Origin: Lactobacillus sp.
Lineage (GTDB): Bacteria > Bacillota > Bacilli > Lactobacillales > Lactobacillaceae
Direction: 5' to 3'
Length of the DNA: 5,749 nt
Assembly: GCA_003482405.1 (NCBI GenBank)
Contig: DMZB01000028.1
Location: 1-5,749, forward strand
Shown: positions 1-5,749 of the stretch, one piece after another
How positions within the stretch are numbered: the stretch's first letter is position 1
How the letters are laid out: each line of letters begins with the position of its first letter
Program-made: the position numbers and the translations under genes
The notes under the pieces: model-generated
Database searches by the model: none
What the model was told of the DNA's origin: nothing
Seen by the model: only the letters and a program-made list of their open reading frames with translations

Positions 1-58
1 TCGAACCCTGGACCCACGGATTAAGAGTCCGTTGCTCTGCCAGCTGAGCTAGCGATCC
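1..58 (-). tRNA. tRNA-Lys (anticodon CUU), partial, 3' end cut by the window edge
   Basis: Read on the minus strand, the sequence starts at 58 with the acceptor strand GGATCGC, then TA and a D arm with stem GCTC/GAGC. The anticodon stem is ACGGA/TCCGT around the 7-base loop CTCTTAA, giving anticodon CUU at 25-23, which reads the lysine codon AAG. A 5-base variable loop, the T-stem CAGGG and the start of the T-loop (TTCGA) follow. These parts add up to exactly 58 bases with standard spacing. About 18 bases (rest of the T arm, 3' acceptor strand, CCA) lie outside the window. The gene has its own promoter about 20 bp upstream. Other tRNA genes may follow beyond the edge. Confidence 0.95.
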
Positions 59-77
59 ATATCAATTCACCTTTTAT

Positions 78-106
78 ATAGTATCATACGCTCCAAACCC
101 TGACAA
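78..106 (-). promoter_or_regulatory. SigA-type promoter for the tRNA-Lys gene
   Basis: On the minus strand there is a -35 box TTGTCA (106-101), a 17-bp spacer and a -10 box TACTAT (83-78). The spacer ends in TGA, giving the extended -10 form TG-A-TACTAT. Transcription would start near 71-72, leaving a leader of about 13 bases before the mature tRNA 5' end at 58, a normal arrangement for a stable RNA gene. The call rests on consensus match and spacing. Confidence 0.8.
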
Positions 107-145
107 CAGATTTTTGTGAAAAAGTTCAGATTCGGTCAAACTAAA

Positions 146-179
146 GCCGTTGCAGGCGTGATGATTCATCTGCAACGGC
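146..179 (-). terminator. Hairpin terminator at the end of the malolactic operon
   Basis: A perfect 10-bp inverted repeat, GCCGTTGCAG (146-155) and CTGCAACGGC (170-179), is separated by 14 bases. On the minus strand it lies 26 bases after the permease stop codon and is followed by TTTAGTTTG. The stem is GC-rich and the tail is a broken, moderately U-rich run. This fits a Rho-independent terminator that closes the mle operon before the tRNA promoter. The imperfect U-tract is the only weak point. Confidence 0.75.
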
Positions 180-204
180 AAAAGTTAAACGTGATTTTAT
201 GAAG

Positions 205-1179
205 TTAGATAAATTGAATTAGTGACATCAGAATTGGTACCACGAAAACAAATAGTACAGTGGAGGTCGTGACAACGTTTGTCGCATACTTAACATCACC
301 ATGAGCCTCATTAGCTAGGATTGGCAAAACAGCGAGCATCGGTGTTGCTGATTGCACAATCAAAGTCTTAGTTAATAGTGGTGCAAATGTCATTCCGGTT
401 CGTTGCGCAAACAGCAGAACCAGAACCATCACGACCGGCGACAAGACGAAACGTCCAAGTAGTGCGACGACGGTATCGCGATCGAAGCGAATGCTCTTTA
501 ACCCAGCATCGGCCAGCACAATGCCAATGTAGATTAGTGACAGTGGTGTGACTAGATCACCAACATAAGTCAATGTTGAGGCAATGAAGGTGACTTTCAT
601 AATTGGAATGTTTAGTAGTAAGAAAACCAGAGCTACTAAGAATCCAACCAGTGGCATCGGGATAACCTGTTTCCAATCAATTTTATGATGCGTTTTTTGA
701 GATTTATCTTTAGTCGGGTCGTCATTACTGATTAAGAAGACCCCAAAAGCCCATGTCGAGACAGTATTGACAATATAATAGACTAGGAAAAAGGTAAGAC
801 TTTTATTGCCAAACAGCGCAATGTTTAGTGGTAAACCGATGAATATTGTGTTGGCATTGACGATCGCGTTGATAAAGATCCCTTTACGACCAGGACGAAT
901 CTTCATGACTCGAACCAGCAGGAACGCGATTAGATAACCAATAATCACAGCAATGAAGGTCCACAGTAGGTAGCCAGCAAAGCTGACCAGTTGACCTCGT
1001 GTCAAACGCTGTAGGACTGACACGAAAATTGAGGCCGGCAGTGCAATATTTTTAATGAATCTTGAGATTGTACTGCCGAATTTGTCATCGAACCAGCCCC
1101 GGCGCCTCAATACATAGCCTAAAATCATAATCAAAACGACCACTAGAACGCTTTGAATTGAACTCCATAAGACAGCCAT
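205..1179 (-). CDS. mleP: AEC (auxin efflux carrier) family transporter, probable malate permease MleP
   Basis: The gene encodes a 324-residue integral membrane protein, the usual size for bacterial AEC-family carriers. About ten hydrophobic segments can be seen, near residues 5-22, 37-58, 68-91, 100-123, 130-150, 170-192, 198-220, 235-257, 270-290 and 303-322, with a charged central loop around 151-168 (DDPTKDKSQKTHHK). In lactic acid bacteria, AEC proteins beside the malolactic enzyme act as malate permeases: malate is taken up and lactate leaves, and the process helps form a proton gradient. The start ATG at 1179 follows an AAGGA motif about 9 bases upstream. The gap to mleS is 64 bp with no clear terminator, so co-transcription is likely, and a strong hairpin lies just after the stop. 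The family call is firm. The substrate comes from the neighbouring mleS; another carboxylate or an efflux role is possible. Confidence 0.85.
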   Translation of the reverse strand: MAVLWSSIQSVLVVVLIMILGYVLRRRGWFDDKFGSTISRFIKNIALPASIFVSVLQRLTRGQLVSFAGYLLWTFIAVIIGYLIAFLLVRVMKIRPGRKGIFINAIVNANTIFIGLPLNIALFGNKSLTFFLVYYIVNTVSTWAFGVFLISNDDPTKDKSQKTHHKIDWKQVIPMPLVGFLVALVFLLLNIPIMKVTFIASTLTYVGDLVTPLSLIYIGIVLADAGLKSIRFDRDTVVALLGRFVLSPVVMVLVLLFAQRTGMTFAPLLTKTLIVQSATPMLAVLPILANEAHGDVKYATNVVTTSTVLFVFVVPILMSLIQFI

Positions 1180-1243
1180 TCACTCATATCCTTATCAAAT
1201 TTTCTTCTCTCATTAGCCGACTCGTCTGACTGCAAATGAAGAT

Positions 1244-2875
1244 TTACTTGTATTCTGGTTTCCATTTTTTGTCAGCAACAGCTTTGCGTACGTCGCCGAT
1301 TGGTTCACGATTTAATCCCTGATCAACAACACTTTGCGCGACAGTATCTGCCAGTGTTTCAGAGAATTCTGTCAGCATCGAAACTGGTGGCAATACAGCT
1401 GCACCCGGCTTTTCCGTGTCCACAATTCCGCCTAATGCGTGACAAGCGGCAGAAAGCGTCTTACTATTCAGAATCTTGGCAGTTGACGCGATCAAACCAA
1501 ATCCCAAGCCTGGGTACATCAGGGCGTTATTACCTTGTCCAATCTCATAGGTGATGCCATTGTAGTGGACTTTGTCAGCCGGAATACCAGTCGCAATCAG
1601 TGCCTTGCCGTCGGTCCATTGGATAATGTCGGCAGCTTTAGCCTCCGCTAATTTGGTGGGGTTTGATAAAGGGAAAATAATGGGACGTTTTGTGTGGGCA
1701 GCCATGTTTTTGACGATGCCTTCGGTGAAAGCATTAGGTTGAGTTGAAGTGCCAATCATAACTGTTGGATGGACGGCCTCAACCACGGCTGAAAGATTTG
1801 TGAGCTCACTTGGATTACTGAATTCACTTCGGTCTCTGGTAAATGATTTTTGAGCCGGAGTTAAATTTGGTGTGTCAGTGAATAGTAATCCCTGTCGATC
1901 TACGACATAAAAGTGTTTGCGCGCCTCGGCCTCATCTAAACCGGAAGTCACCAATTCATCTAAAATTTGATTGGCAATTCCCATGCCTGCTGTGCCGGCA
2001 CCAAAGGTTAGAAATGTTTGGTCTTTAAGATCCTCTTTGGAAATATTCAGTGCGCCTAGAATCCCGGCTAGAACGACGATCCCTGTCCCTTGAATATCAT
2101 CATTAAAGGTCAAAATGTTGTCTTTATACTTGTCTAGGATGACTTGCGCGTTTCCCCGTCCAAAGTCTTCCCAGTGGAGCAGTGATTGTGGAAATAGGCT
2201 TCTTTCAGCAATTACAAACTTATCGATGACATCATAATATCGATCGCCGTAAACACGTTTGTGCCGATTGCCTAAATAGAGTGGGTCATTCAATAAAGCG
2301 TCGTTGTTAGTACCGGCATCGATGGATACGGGCAATACTTGTGACGGGTCGATACCGGCCGCAGCTGTGTAGACCATCAACTTTCCAATTGCGATATCAA
2401 CACCGTTAACACCCCAGTCGCCAATACCTAATATGCCTTCAGCGTCGGTTGCGACGACCAAACGAATATCCCGACCTTCAGCTGCATTTCTTAAAGTTTC
2501 TTCGATATCGTTTGGTGTGTCGACCGAAATGAAGGCGGCGTTTTGTGGATCCAGAAATAGTTCATTGTACTGCTCGATTGACTCAGCAACTGTTGGGTCA
2601 TACACAATTGGCATAAACTCCACAACGTGTTCATTCATCAAATGGAAAAACAGCGTGCGGTTTTCATTAAACAAATTCATCAAGAAAATGCGTTTTTCTA
2701 AATTGGTCGTTTTGCTTTGAAATTGAGCATATGCCTGGGTTGCTTGTTCTTCTATTGTTTGAACGTGGCTTGGCAAAGTGCCGACTAATCCAAGTTGTTC
2801 GCGTTCTTCTGTTGTAAAGGCAGTTCCTTTGTTTAAAAAGGGATTGTTCAAAATTGTTTCAGCATTCTTTTCCAT
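1244..2875 (-). CDS. mleS: Malolactic enzyme (NAD- and Mn-dependent L-malate to L-lactate + CO2)
   Basis: This 543-residue cytoplasmic enzyme has the length of known malolactic enzymes (about 540 residues). The sequence shows the malic-enzyme fold in order. An N-terminal domain carries the Tyr of VYDPTV (Y92) and the catalytic Lys of IAIGKL (K165). WEDFG (E236, D237) and FNDDIQGT (D259, D260) hold the likely metal ligands. A Rossmann domain follows with GAGTAGMG (292-299), then FPLSNPT (401-407) and GQGNN (446-450). The N-terminal stretch NKGTAFT..ER..LGL and [12 protein letters not shown] are typical of malolactic rather than simple malic enzymes. Unlike malic enzyme it releases lactate directly and does not give up free pyruvate or NADH. 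The start ATG is preceded by TGGAGGT (2890-2884). It lies 64 bp after an NTF2-like gene and 64 bp before mleP. The reading frame is intact and no key residue is missing. A plain malic enzyme is the main alternative, but is unlikely given length, signature and the AEC partner. Confidence 0.95.
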   Translation of the reverse strand: MEKNAETILNNPFLNKGTAFTTEEREQLGLVGTLPSHVQTIEEQATQAYAQFQSKTTNLEKRIFLMNLFNENRTLFFHLMNEHVVEFMPIVYDPTVAESIEQYNELFLDPQNAAFISVDTPNDIEETLRNAAEGRDIRLVVATDAEGILGIGDWGVNGVDIAIGKLMVYTAAAGIDPSQVLPVSIDAGTNNDALLNDPLYLGNRHKRVYGDRYYDVIDKFVIAERSLFPQSLLHWEDFGRGNAQVILDKYKDNILTFNDDIQGTGIVVLAGILGALNISKEDLKDQTFLTFGAGTAGMGIANQILDELVTSGLDEAEARKHFYVVDRQGLLFTDTPNLTPAQKSFTRDRSEFSNPSELTNLSAVVEAVHPTVMIGTSTQPNAFTEGIVKNMAAHTKRPIIFPLSNPTKLAEAKAADIIQWTDGKALIATGIPADKVHYNGITYEIGQGNNALMYPGLGFGLIASTAKILNSKTLSAACHALGGIVDTEKPGAAVLPPVSMLTEFSETLADTVAQSVVDQGLNREPIGDVRKAVADKKWKPEYK

Positions 2876-2883
2876 CTATACGG

Positions 2884-2890
2884 ACCTCCA
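2884..2890 (-). promoter_or_regulatory. Strong ribosome-binding site of mleS
   Basis: On the minus strand TGGAGGT is a near-perfect match to the anti-Shine-Dalgarno sequence, 8 bases before the mleS ATG. It fixes the start at 2875 and lies just downstream of the leader dyad at 2906-2930. Confidence 0.85.
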
Positions 2891-2905
2891 TTTTCTTTAA
2901 CCCGT

Positions 2906-2930
2906 TAACGATTACCCCATACAATCGTTA
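2906..2930 (-). repeat. Perfect 8-bp inverted repeat in the mleS leader
   Basis: TAACGATT (2906-2913) and AATCGTTA (2923-2930) form a perfect dyad with a 9-base spacer (ACCCCATAC). It lies between the NTF2-like gene stop and the mleS ribosome-binding site. The stem is AT-rich and no T-run follows it on the minus strand, so it is not a good terminator. It could be an operator for a dimeric regulator, an mRNA processing or stabilising hairpin, or chance. The repeat itself is certain; its function is not. Confidence 0.6.
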
Positions 2931-2939
2931 GGAACAAAA

Positions 2940-3353
2940 TTAAACGGGCTGGTAATTTAATCGATGAATGAGCCAGCGGTTGTGATCCTGATTGCGGATC
3001 AAACGGTCTGACACGAGTGTCATGGTGAAACTATAGGGTTCTGAATAGTTATCAGGACCTCGAATGACGACATGACCATGAACTAATGCAACTAGCTCTA
3101 GAGATGGGACGTCAATTGTCATGTTGGTTAGATGCTGCGGGTTAGTGAGAAGCGACTGAATCATCTCTAAGATAGCGGCATGACCGGCGCGTTCATGACT
3201 TCTAAAACGAAGGAATGACTCAGAGCAAAATAAACTGGTTAGTGTGGCAGCGTCCATATCAGACGACAGTGCTTTGAAATAATTTTCAACAGTGTGTTTA
3301 ACAGCCTCCTGTTTTGTTTCTTTTTGCAAACGTACTTCATCAATATTGAACAT
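2940..3353 (-). CDS. NTF2-like/SnoaL-like small protein, first gene of the malolactic operon
   Basis: A 137-residue soluble protein with no signal peptide or membrane segment. The pattern fits the nuclear transport factor 2/SnoaL-like cone fold. There is an N-terminal helix (about 12-33, AVKHTVENYFKALSSDM), a segment with LFCSESFLRFRS..RAGHAAILEMIQSLL (about 41-68), and then beta strands with VDVPSLELVALVHGHVVIRG-type alternation, ending in WLIHRLNYQPV. Such proteins may be small enzymes (isomerase, dehydratase or cyclase type) or ligand-binding proteins; no specific substrate can be read here. The start at 3353 is chosen because GGGGAGG lies 7 bases upstream. A start at 3383 would add ten residues encoded across that ribosome-binding site. 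It is followed after 64 bp by mleS on the same strand with no terminator, so it probably leads the operon. The family call is moderate and the function is unknown. Confidence 0.75.
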   Translation of the reverse strand: MFNIDEVRLQKETKQEAVKHTVENYFKALSSDMDAATLTSLFCSESFLRFRSHERAGHAAILEMIQSLLTNPQHLTNMTIDVPSLELVALVHGHVVIRGPDNYSEPYSFTMTLVSDRLIRNQDHNRWLIHRLNYQPV

Positions 3354-3499
3354 ATTAATGCCTCCCCAAATGTAAACAATCACTGATGGTACTTACCAAA
3401 TCTCACTAACTGCTTAGAGTGTAATTAGTTTGCTTATATTCAGATATGATAAAGGCGACCTAATAGTCGAAATCCGTGGTGAATGTGGGGGCACAAAAA
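3354..3499. promoter_or_regulatory. Divergent control region between the malolactic operon and the AraC-type regulator gene
   Basis: This 146-bp AT-rich region must hold the promoters of both divergent units. Toward the regulator a -10-like TATGAT (3445-3450) is seen, about 50 bp before its ATG, but no good -35 box at 16-18 bp. Toward the operon no convincing SigA pair was found, only the GGGGAGG ribosome-binding site near 3361-3367. Poor -35 boxes fit promoters that depend on an activator, though this is inference. A direct repeat listed separately lies in the middle. Confidence 0.6.
3411..3440 (+). repeat. TGCTTA direct repeat, candidate operator of the AraC-type regulator
   Basis: TGCTTAGAGT (3411-3420) and TGCTTATATT (3431-3440) match at 8 of 10 positions and start exactly 20 bp apart, about two helical turns. 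A weaker third copy of the core, TACTTA, lies at 3390-3395, 21 bp before the first. AraC-family proteins often bind direct repeats on one face of the helix at about this distance. The last copy abuts the -10-like TATGAT at 3445, where binding could repress the regulator's own gene. The repeat is seen; the binding is inferred. Confidence 0.45.
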
Positions 3500-4507
3500 A
3501 TGAATGGCAAACAGCGTTTATTGGAATCAGAAATTGCTAAATTAATGAAGATTCAATTGGTTGAATTGGATGAATATGGACACATAAAAAGGAACGTCAC
3601 GGATAATAATTTTGATGATCTTGATCAAGACCTGTTTGAAGCGGCTGTTCATGAGGTACAACAAACGAGTATCACGATGCTGAGACACGAGGCAGCACAG
3701 TATCGGCAAATGTTTTGTTTTAAGTTGGCGCCTGACGTCATCGTTTGTGGGTTAGGGTTTCCCAATATGGACGAGCAGCAGTTGAGACTGTGCGCGTTGT
3801 GCCTGTATATAGGGCTTTTGGGCCGTCCACCATTGATTATTCCGGAAGTGATTTCTGTGACGGCACAAGCCATTCAGATAGAACCTGTGCATATTTTGAT
3901 TCAGGCTGTTGCTAAGGAAAATTGGGTTGTGTTAATCGGGTTTGTTAAAGAGCATTTTGGAAAGGTTACGCCTGCACATCAACGTTTGATTGGGTTAACG
4001 TTGATTGCAGGCTTGTTTGTAGGCCGACAGTTAACGGTTAAGGGGCGGCTGGTGCATTTTACCGAAATTGTGAGTCAATGGTGGCAGGCTGTGCGCAATG
4101 ATCAGCTGGACGCAGTAACCTTAGGTCGGCAATTGATTGCAGCATTTGAACGGCGTGAGGCAAACGGAAGTCATCCCAGTGGTGATCAATTGGTGAATCA
4201 GATTATGGCAGATGTTAATGCACACCTTGAAACGAGGCTTTTGGTGACTGATGTAGCCAAACGGCTGCATCTTTCGCCGGATTACGTCACGCGGCACTTT
4301 CATGAGCAGACGGGTTGGACATTGAAACGTTATAGTCAGATGCGTAAAATCGCGCGCGCTAAGGTGCTATTGCCAGATAACAGTGTGTCAGACGTTTGTT
4401 ATCAGCTTCATTTTGGCGATCAGAGCCATTTTGCTAAGGTCTTCAAACAGCAGACCGGAATGACACCGCATCAATATCAGCGTGAGTATCAAGATGAGCA
4501 ACAATGA
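3500..4507 (+). CDS. AraC-family transcriptional regulator, probable regulator of the malolactic operon
   Basis: A 335-residue cytoplasmic DNA-binding protein. The last ~100 residues (about 233-335) are a clear AraC-type double helix-turn-helix: LLVTDVAKRLHLSPDYVTRHFHEQTG forms the first, and the second is built from VSDVCYQLHFGDQSHFAKVFKQQTGMTPHQYQ, the family signature. The N-terminal ~230 residues are not a domain I recognise with certainty. They are mixed hydrophobic and helical (CALCLYIGLLGRPPLIIP) and probably sense a ligand or form dimers. The start ATG at 3500 is preferred: it has a GTGGGGG-like ribosome-binding sequence about 9 bases upstream, while GTG at 3476 has none. The gene is divergent from the NTF2-like gene, mleS and mleP, the usual position for a local regulator, although the known MleR proteins are LysR-type. 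Malate or pH as signal is a guess. Confidence 0.85.
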   Translation: MNGKQRLLESEIAKLMKIQLVELDEYGHIKRNVTDNNFDDLDQDLFEAAVHEVQQTSITMLRHEAAQYRQMFCFKLAPDVIVCGLGFPNMDEQQLRLCALCLYIGLLGRPPLIIPEVISVTAQAIQIEPVHILIQAVAKENWVVLIGFVKEHFGKVTPAHQRLIGLTLIAGLFVGRQLTVKGRLVHFTEIVSQWWQAVRNDQLDAVTLGRQLIAAFERREANGSHPSGDQLVNQIMADVNAHLETRLLVTDVAKRLHLSPDYVTRHFHEQTGWTLKRYSQMRKIARAKVLLPDNSVSDVCYQLHFGDQSHFAKVFKQQTGMTPHQYQREYQDEQQ

Positions 4508-4535
4508 CAGTTGCGAATCTGTTAAACTCGAATAT

Positions 4536-4540
4536 GGAGG
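4536..4540 (+). promoter_or_regulatory. Ribosome-binding site that sets the start of the TMEM175-like gene
   Basis: GGAGG lies 10 bases before the ATG at 4551. The longer frame would begin at 4482 inside the regulator gene, and its start has no ribosome-binding site. The 4551 start also puts the family's conserved R...F(S/T)DG motif right at the N terminus, as expected. Confidence 0.85.
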
Positions 4541-4550
4541 GTGTTTGTTC

Positions 4551-5117
4551 ATGTCAAAGTCACGAATAGAGGCATTTACGGATGGTGTTGTGGCCATCAT
4601 TATTACGATTTTGGTACTGGATCTAAAATTACCAGAACAGCAACACACGTGGACTGCACTTTGGGATATGCGGATGCCATTTGTAGTTTATGTAGTTAGC
4701 TTCATCATGATTGCGGAAGTGTGGAATTTTCATCATCAGATGTTTGCCGCGGTGCAAGAGACCAATGCACATGTGCTGTGGGCAAACATGAATTTGCTCT
4801 TTTGGATGTCGTTGATTCCGGCCGTGACCGCTTGGTATGGAACGGACATTTTTGCACGCCCAAGTGGTGTTCTCTACGCGCTAATCGTGTTACCATTTAA
4901 CATCTCTTTCATTATTTTGAATCATGCTGTTCAACACGCGAATCATTTGTCCGTTAAGCAGGGAATATCTGCGGACTCTGAAAAAAGAAACGGCTGGTCG
5001 TTGGTCATTAATGTTTTGGTGGTGATCGTGACCTTTTTCTACCCACCGTTTGCGTTGCTGTCGATGATTCTAAACGTGATTATTTGGCTGATTCCACTTC
5101 GACGGGCACACAGTTAG
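4551..5117 (+). CDS. TMEM175-family (DUF1211) membrane protein, potassium channel-like
   Basis: A 188-residue integral membrane protein, within the usual range for bacterial TMEM175 proteins (about 190-200). The N-terminal RIEAFTDGVVAIIITILVLDLKLP carries the family motif R...FSDG as FTDG (9-12), a conservative Ser-to-Thr change, on the first, pore-lining helix. Further hydrophobic segments lie near 42-60, 76-96, 105-126, 149-165 and 167-184, giving six in all. The conserved W..HH motif appears as WNFHH (58-62) after the second helix. Bacterial members form tetrameric, leak-like potassium channels in the cell membrane. The gene follows the AraC-type regulator after 43 bp with no terminator or clear promoter between, so the two may be co-transcribed. 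A role in ion or pH balance alongside malolactic metabolism is possible but rests on position only. The family call is firm. Confidence 0.88.
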   Translation: MSKSRIEAFTDGVVAIIITILVLDLKLPEQQHTWTALWDMRMPFVVYVVSFIMIAEVWNFHHQMFAAVQETNAHVLWANMNLLFWMSLIPAVTAWYGTDIFARPSGVLYALIVLPFNISFIILNHAVQHANHLSVKQGISADSEKRNGWSLVINVLVVIVTFFYPPFALLSMILNVIIWLIPLRRAHS

Positions 5118-5132
5118 TCCATTGAATGGCTG

Positions 5133-5141
5133 TGATATAAT
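5133..5141 (+). promoter_or_regulatory. Extended -10 promoter for walR
   Basis: TG-A-TATAAT is a perfect -10 box (5136-5141) with the extended TGn element. The base run at the expected -35 place (5113-5118, GTTAGT) is weak and overlaps the end of the upstream gene, which an extended -10 can tolerate. Transcription would begin near 5148, leaving a walR leader of about 78 bases. Confidence 0.75.
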
Positions 5142-5148
5142 GGTAGAG

Positions 5149-5171
5149 GTTGCGTATAGAGTTTACGCAAC
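5149..5171 (+). repeat. Perfect 8-bp inverted repeat at the predicted 5' end of the walR mRNA
   Basis: GTTGCGTA (5149-5156) and TACGCAAC (5164-5171) are perfect complements around a 7-base loop (TAGAGTT). Because the promoter -10 ends at 5141, the hairpin would sit within a base or two of the mRNA 5' end, a typical place for a stabilising structure. It could instead be an operator, or a weak terminator for the upstream gene, but only GTTTCAT follows it, not a real T-run. Confidence 0.65.
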
Positions 5172-5172
5172 G

Positions 5173-5184
5173 TTTCATATGAAA
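5173..5184 (+). repeat. 12-bp perfect palindrome in the walR leader
   Basis: TTTCATATGAAA is fully self-complementary and starts two bases after the hairpin at 5149-5171. With no loop it is unlikely to fold in RNA and looks more like a site for a dimeric DNA-binding protein. It does not match the known WalR box (TGTAAT repeated with a 5-base gap). The repeat is certain and its function unknown. Confidence 0.5.
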
Positions 5185-5225
5185 ATCGTATTCAATCACT
5201 TAACTCCAATGGAGGATATAATTAC

Positions 5226-5749
5226 ATGAGCAAAATTCTTGTTGTTGATGATGAAAAACCAATCTCAGACATTATTAAATTTAACCTCGAAAAAGAGGGC
5301 TACGAAGTTGTTACTGCAGCCGATGGAGAAGAAGCCATCCAGCAGGTTGATGACGAGCAACCGGATCTGATTTTATTAGATTTGATGTTGCCTAAAATTG
5401 ATGGCCTTGAGGTAGCGCGCCGTGTTCGTACTAAGTACACAACGCCAATTATTATGGTCACGGCGAAGGATTCTGAAATCGATAAGGTTTTGGGTCTTGA
5501 ACTGGGTGCCGATGATTATGTCACAAAGCCGTTTTCAAACCGCGAATTAGTGGCACGGGTCAAAGCTAACTTGCGTCGTCAGGACACGGTGGTTAAAAAC
5601 TCCGCGGCGGCCGAGAATGAATCTAACACCATTGAAGTCGGTGACCTGAAGGTAGATCCTGACGCGTATATGGTTTCTAAACGTGGGGATGACATTGAAC
5701 TGACGCACCGTGAATTTGAATTGTTGTATTACTTGCCTCTTATACACAT
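5226..5749 (+). CDS. walR: WalR (YycF/VicR) response regulator, partial; true coding ends about 5735
   Basis: This is the N-terminal ~170 residues of the OmpR-type response regulator of the WalRK (YycFG/VicRK) system, which controls cell-wall hydrolases and envelope homeostasis in Firmicutes and is usually essential. The receiver domain has the acidic pair D8/D9, phospho-acceptor D52 (LLDLMLP), T79 and K101 (DDYVTKPF). T100 matches the threonine reported as a PrkC target in Bacillus subtilis WalR. A linker rich in Ala/Glu leads to the start of the winged-helix domain ([13 protein letters not shown]). The start ATG follows GGAGG (5211-5215) by 10 bases. In other WalR proteins AKH follows YYL; here it reads PLIH because the last bases are adapter-like. 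The walK kinase gene would be expected next, outside the window. Identification is very strong; the C-terminal half of the DNA-binding domain is missing. Confidence 0.95.
   Translation, partial: MSKILVVDDEKPISDIIKFNLEKEGYEVVTAADGEEAIQQVDDEQPDLILLDLMLPKIDGLEVARRVRTKYTTPIIMVTAKDSEIDKVLGLELGADDYVTKPFSNRELVARVKANLRRQDTVVKNSAAAENESNTIEVGDLKVDPDAYMVSKRGDDIELTHREFELLYYLPLIH
5736..5749. other. Probable Nextera/Tn5 mosaic-end adapter remnant at the contig end
   Basis: The last 13 bases, CTCTTATACACAT (5737-5749), are identical to the central part of the Tn5 mosaic-end/Nextera adapter (CTGTCTCTTATACACATCT). They begin exactly where the translated WalR stops matching its family. The bases just before (TTGC) do not follow the adapter exactly, so the join is at about 5735-5736. 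This is most likely untrimmed library adapter, not organism sequence. Confidence 0.85.

Noticed and set aside
1300..2720. Plus-strand open frames inside mleS (1300-1554 and 2433-2720)
   Set aside because: They lie antisense to a clearly recognised, intact malolactic enzyme gene, and their translations show no family motif.
3354..3383. Upstream ATG at 3383 for the NTF2-like gene
   Set aside because: The ten extra codons run across a strong GGGGAGG ribosome-binding site that is correctly placed for the ATG at 3353.
3476..3499. GTG start at 3476 for the AraC-type regulator
   Set aside because: There is no ribosome-binding sequence before it, while ATG at 3500 has a G-rich run at suitable distance. 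The longer form is not fully excluded.
3649..4896. Minus-strand frames within the AraC-type and TMEM175-like genes (3649-3873, 4121-4303, 4388-4648, 4705-4896)
   Set aside because: All are shadows of well-supported plus-strand genes. They are Cys-, Thr- or Ser-rich translations without recognisable domains.
5149..5171. Hairpin read as the terminator of the TMEM175-like gene
   Set aside because: No proper T-run follows, and the walR promoter lies upstream of it, so a strong terminator here would block walR. A 5' mRNA structure is more likely.
5547..5747. Minus-strand reading frame of 66 codons at the right edge
   Set aside because: It is antisense to walR, and its start (MYKRQ) is encoded by the adapter-like bases at the contig end. 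This is a known artefact of untrimmed Nextera adapters.
1..5749. CRISPR arrays, insertion sequences or phage attachment sites
   Set aside because: No regularly spaced repeats, transposase or integrase genes or target-site duplications were seen. The partial tRNA alone is not evidence for an attachment site.

Overview
This 5.75-kb stretch most likely comes from a lactic acid bacterium of the family Lactobacillaceae. The reasons are a full-length malolactic enzyme with an AEC-type malate permease, a WalR/VicR response regulator very like those of lactobacilli, strong GGAGG ribosome-binding sites and a moderate GC content. The species cannot be named from the sequence alone. Both ends look like contig ends. 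The left end cuts a tRNA gene. The last ~14 bases match the Nextera/Tn5 mosaic-end adapter rather than walR.

Layout from left to right: (1) a partial tRNA-Lys(CUU) on the minus strand with a good promoter in front of it. (2) A minus-strand malolactic operon read right to left: an NTF2/SnoaL-like small protein (3353-2940), the malolactic enzyme MleS (2875-1244) and an AEC-family permease, probably MleP (1179-205). It closes with a hairpin terminator at 179-146. (3) A 146-bp divergent control region (3354-3499). (4) On the plus strand, an AraC-type regulator (3500-4507) followed after 43 bp by a TMEM175-family potassium channel-like membrane protein (4551-5117). (5) An extended -10 promoter, two tandem dyads and the start of the essential response regulator gene walR (5226 to the edge).

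How it fits together: MleP would bring L-malate in and let lactate out. MleS decarboxylates malate to L-lactate and CO2, which consumes a proton and so supports pH homeostasis and energy. In described mle loci the regulator is normally a LysR-type protein (MleR). Here a divergent AraC-type protein sits in that place. The intergenic region carries a TGCTTA direct repeat at 20-bp spacing, with a third, weaker TACTTA copy 21 bp further on. This helically phased arrangement is what a binding site for an AraC-family protein would look like. The NTF2-like gene at the head of the operon and the TMEM175 gene behind the regulator are extra parts whose role in malate or acid metabolism is inferred from position only.

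The points most worth a second look are the AraC regulator with its phased repeats, the NTF2-like first gene of the operon, the 8-bp dyad in the mleS leader, the double dyad at the predicted 5' end of the walR mRNA, and the adapter-like right end, which corrupts the end of the walR reading frame.
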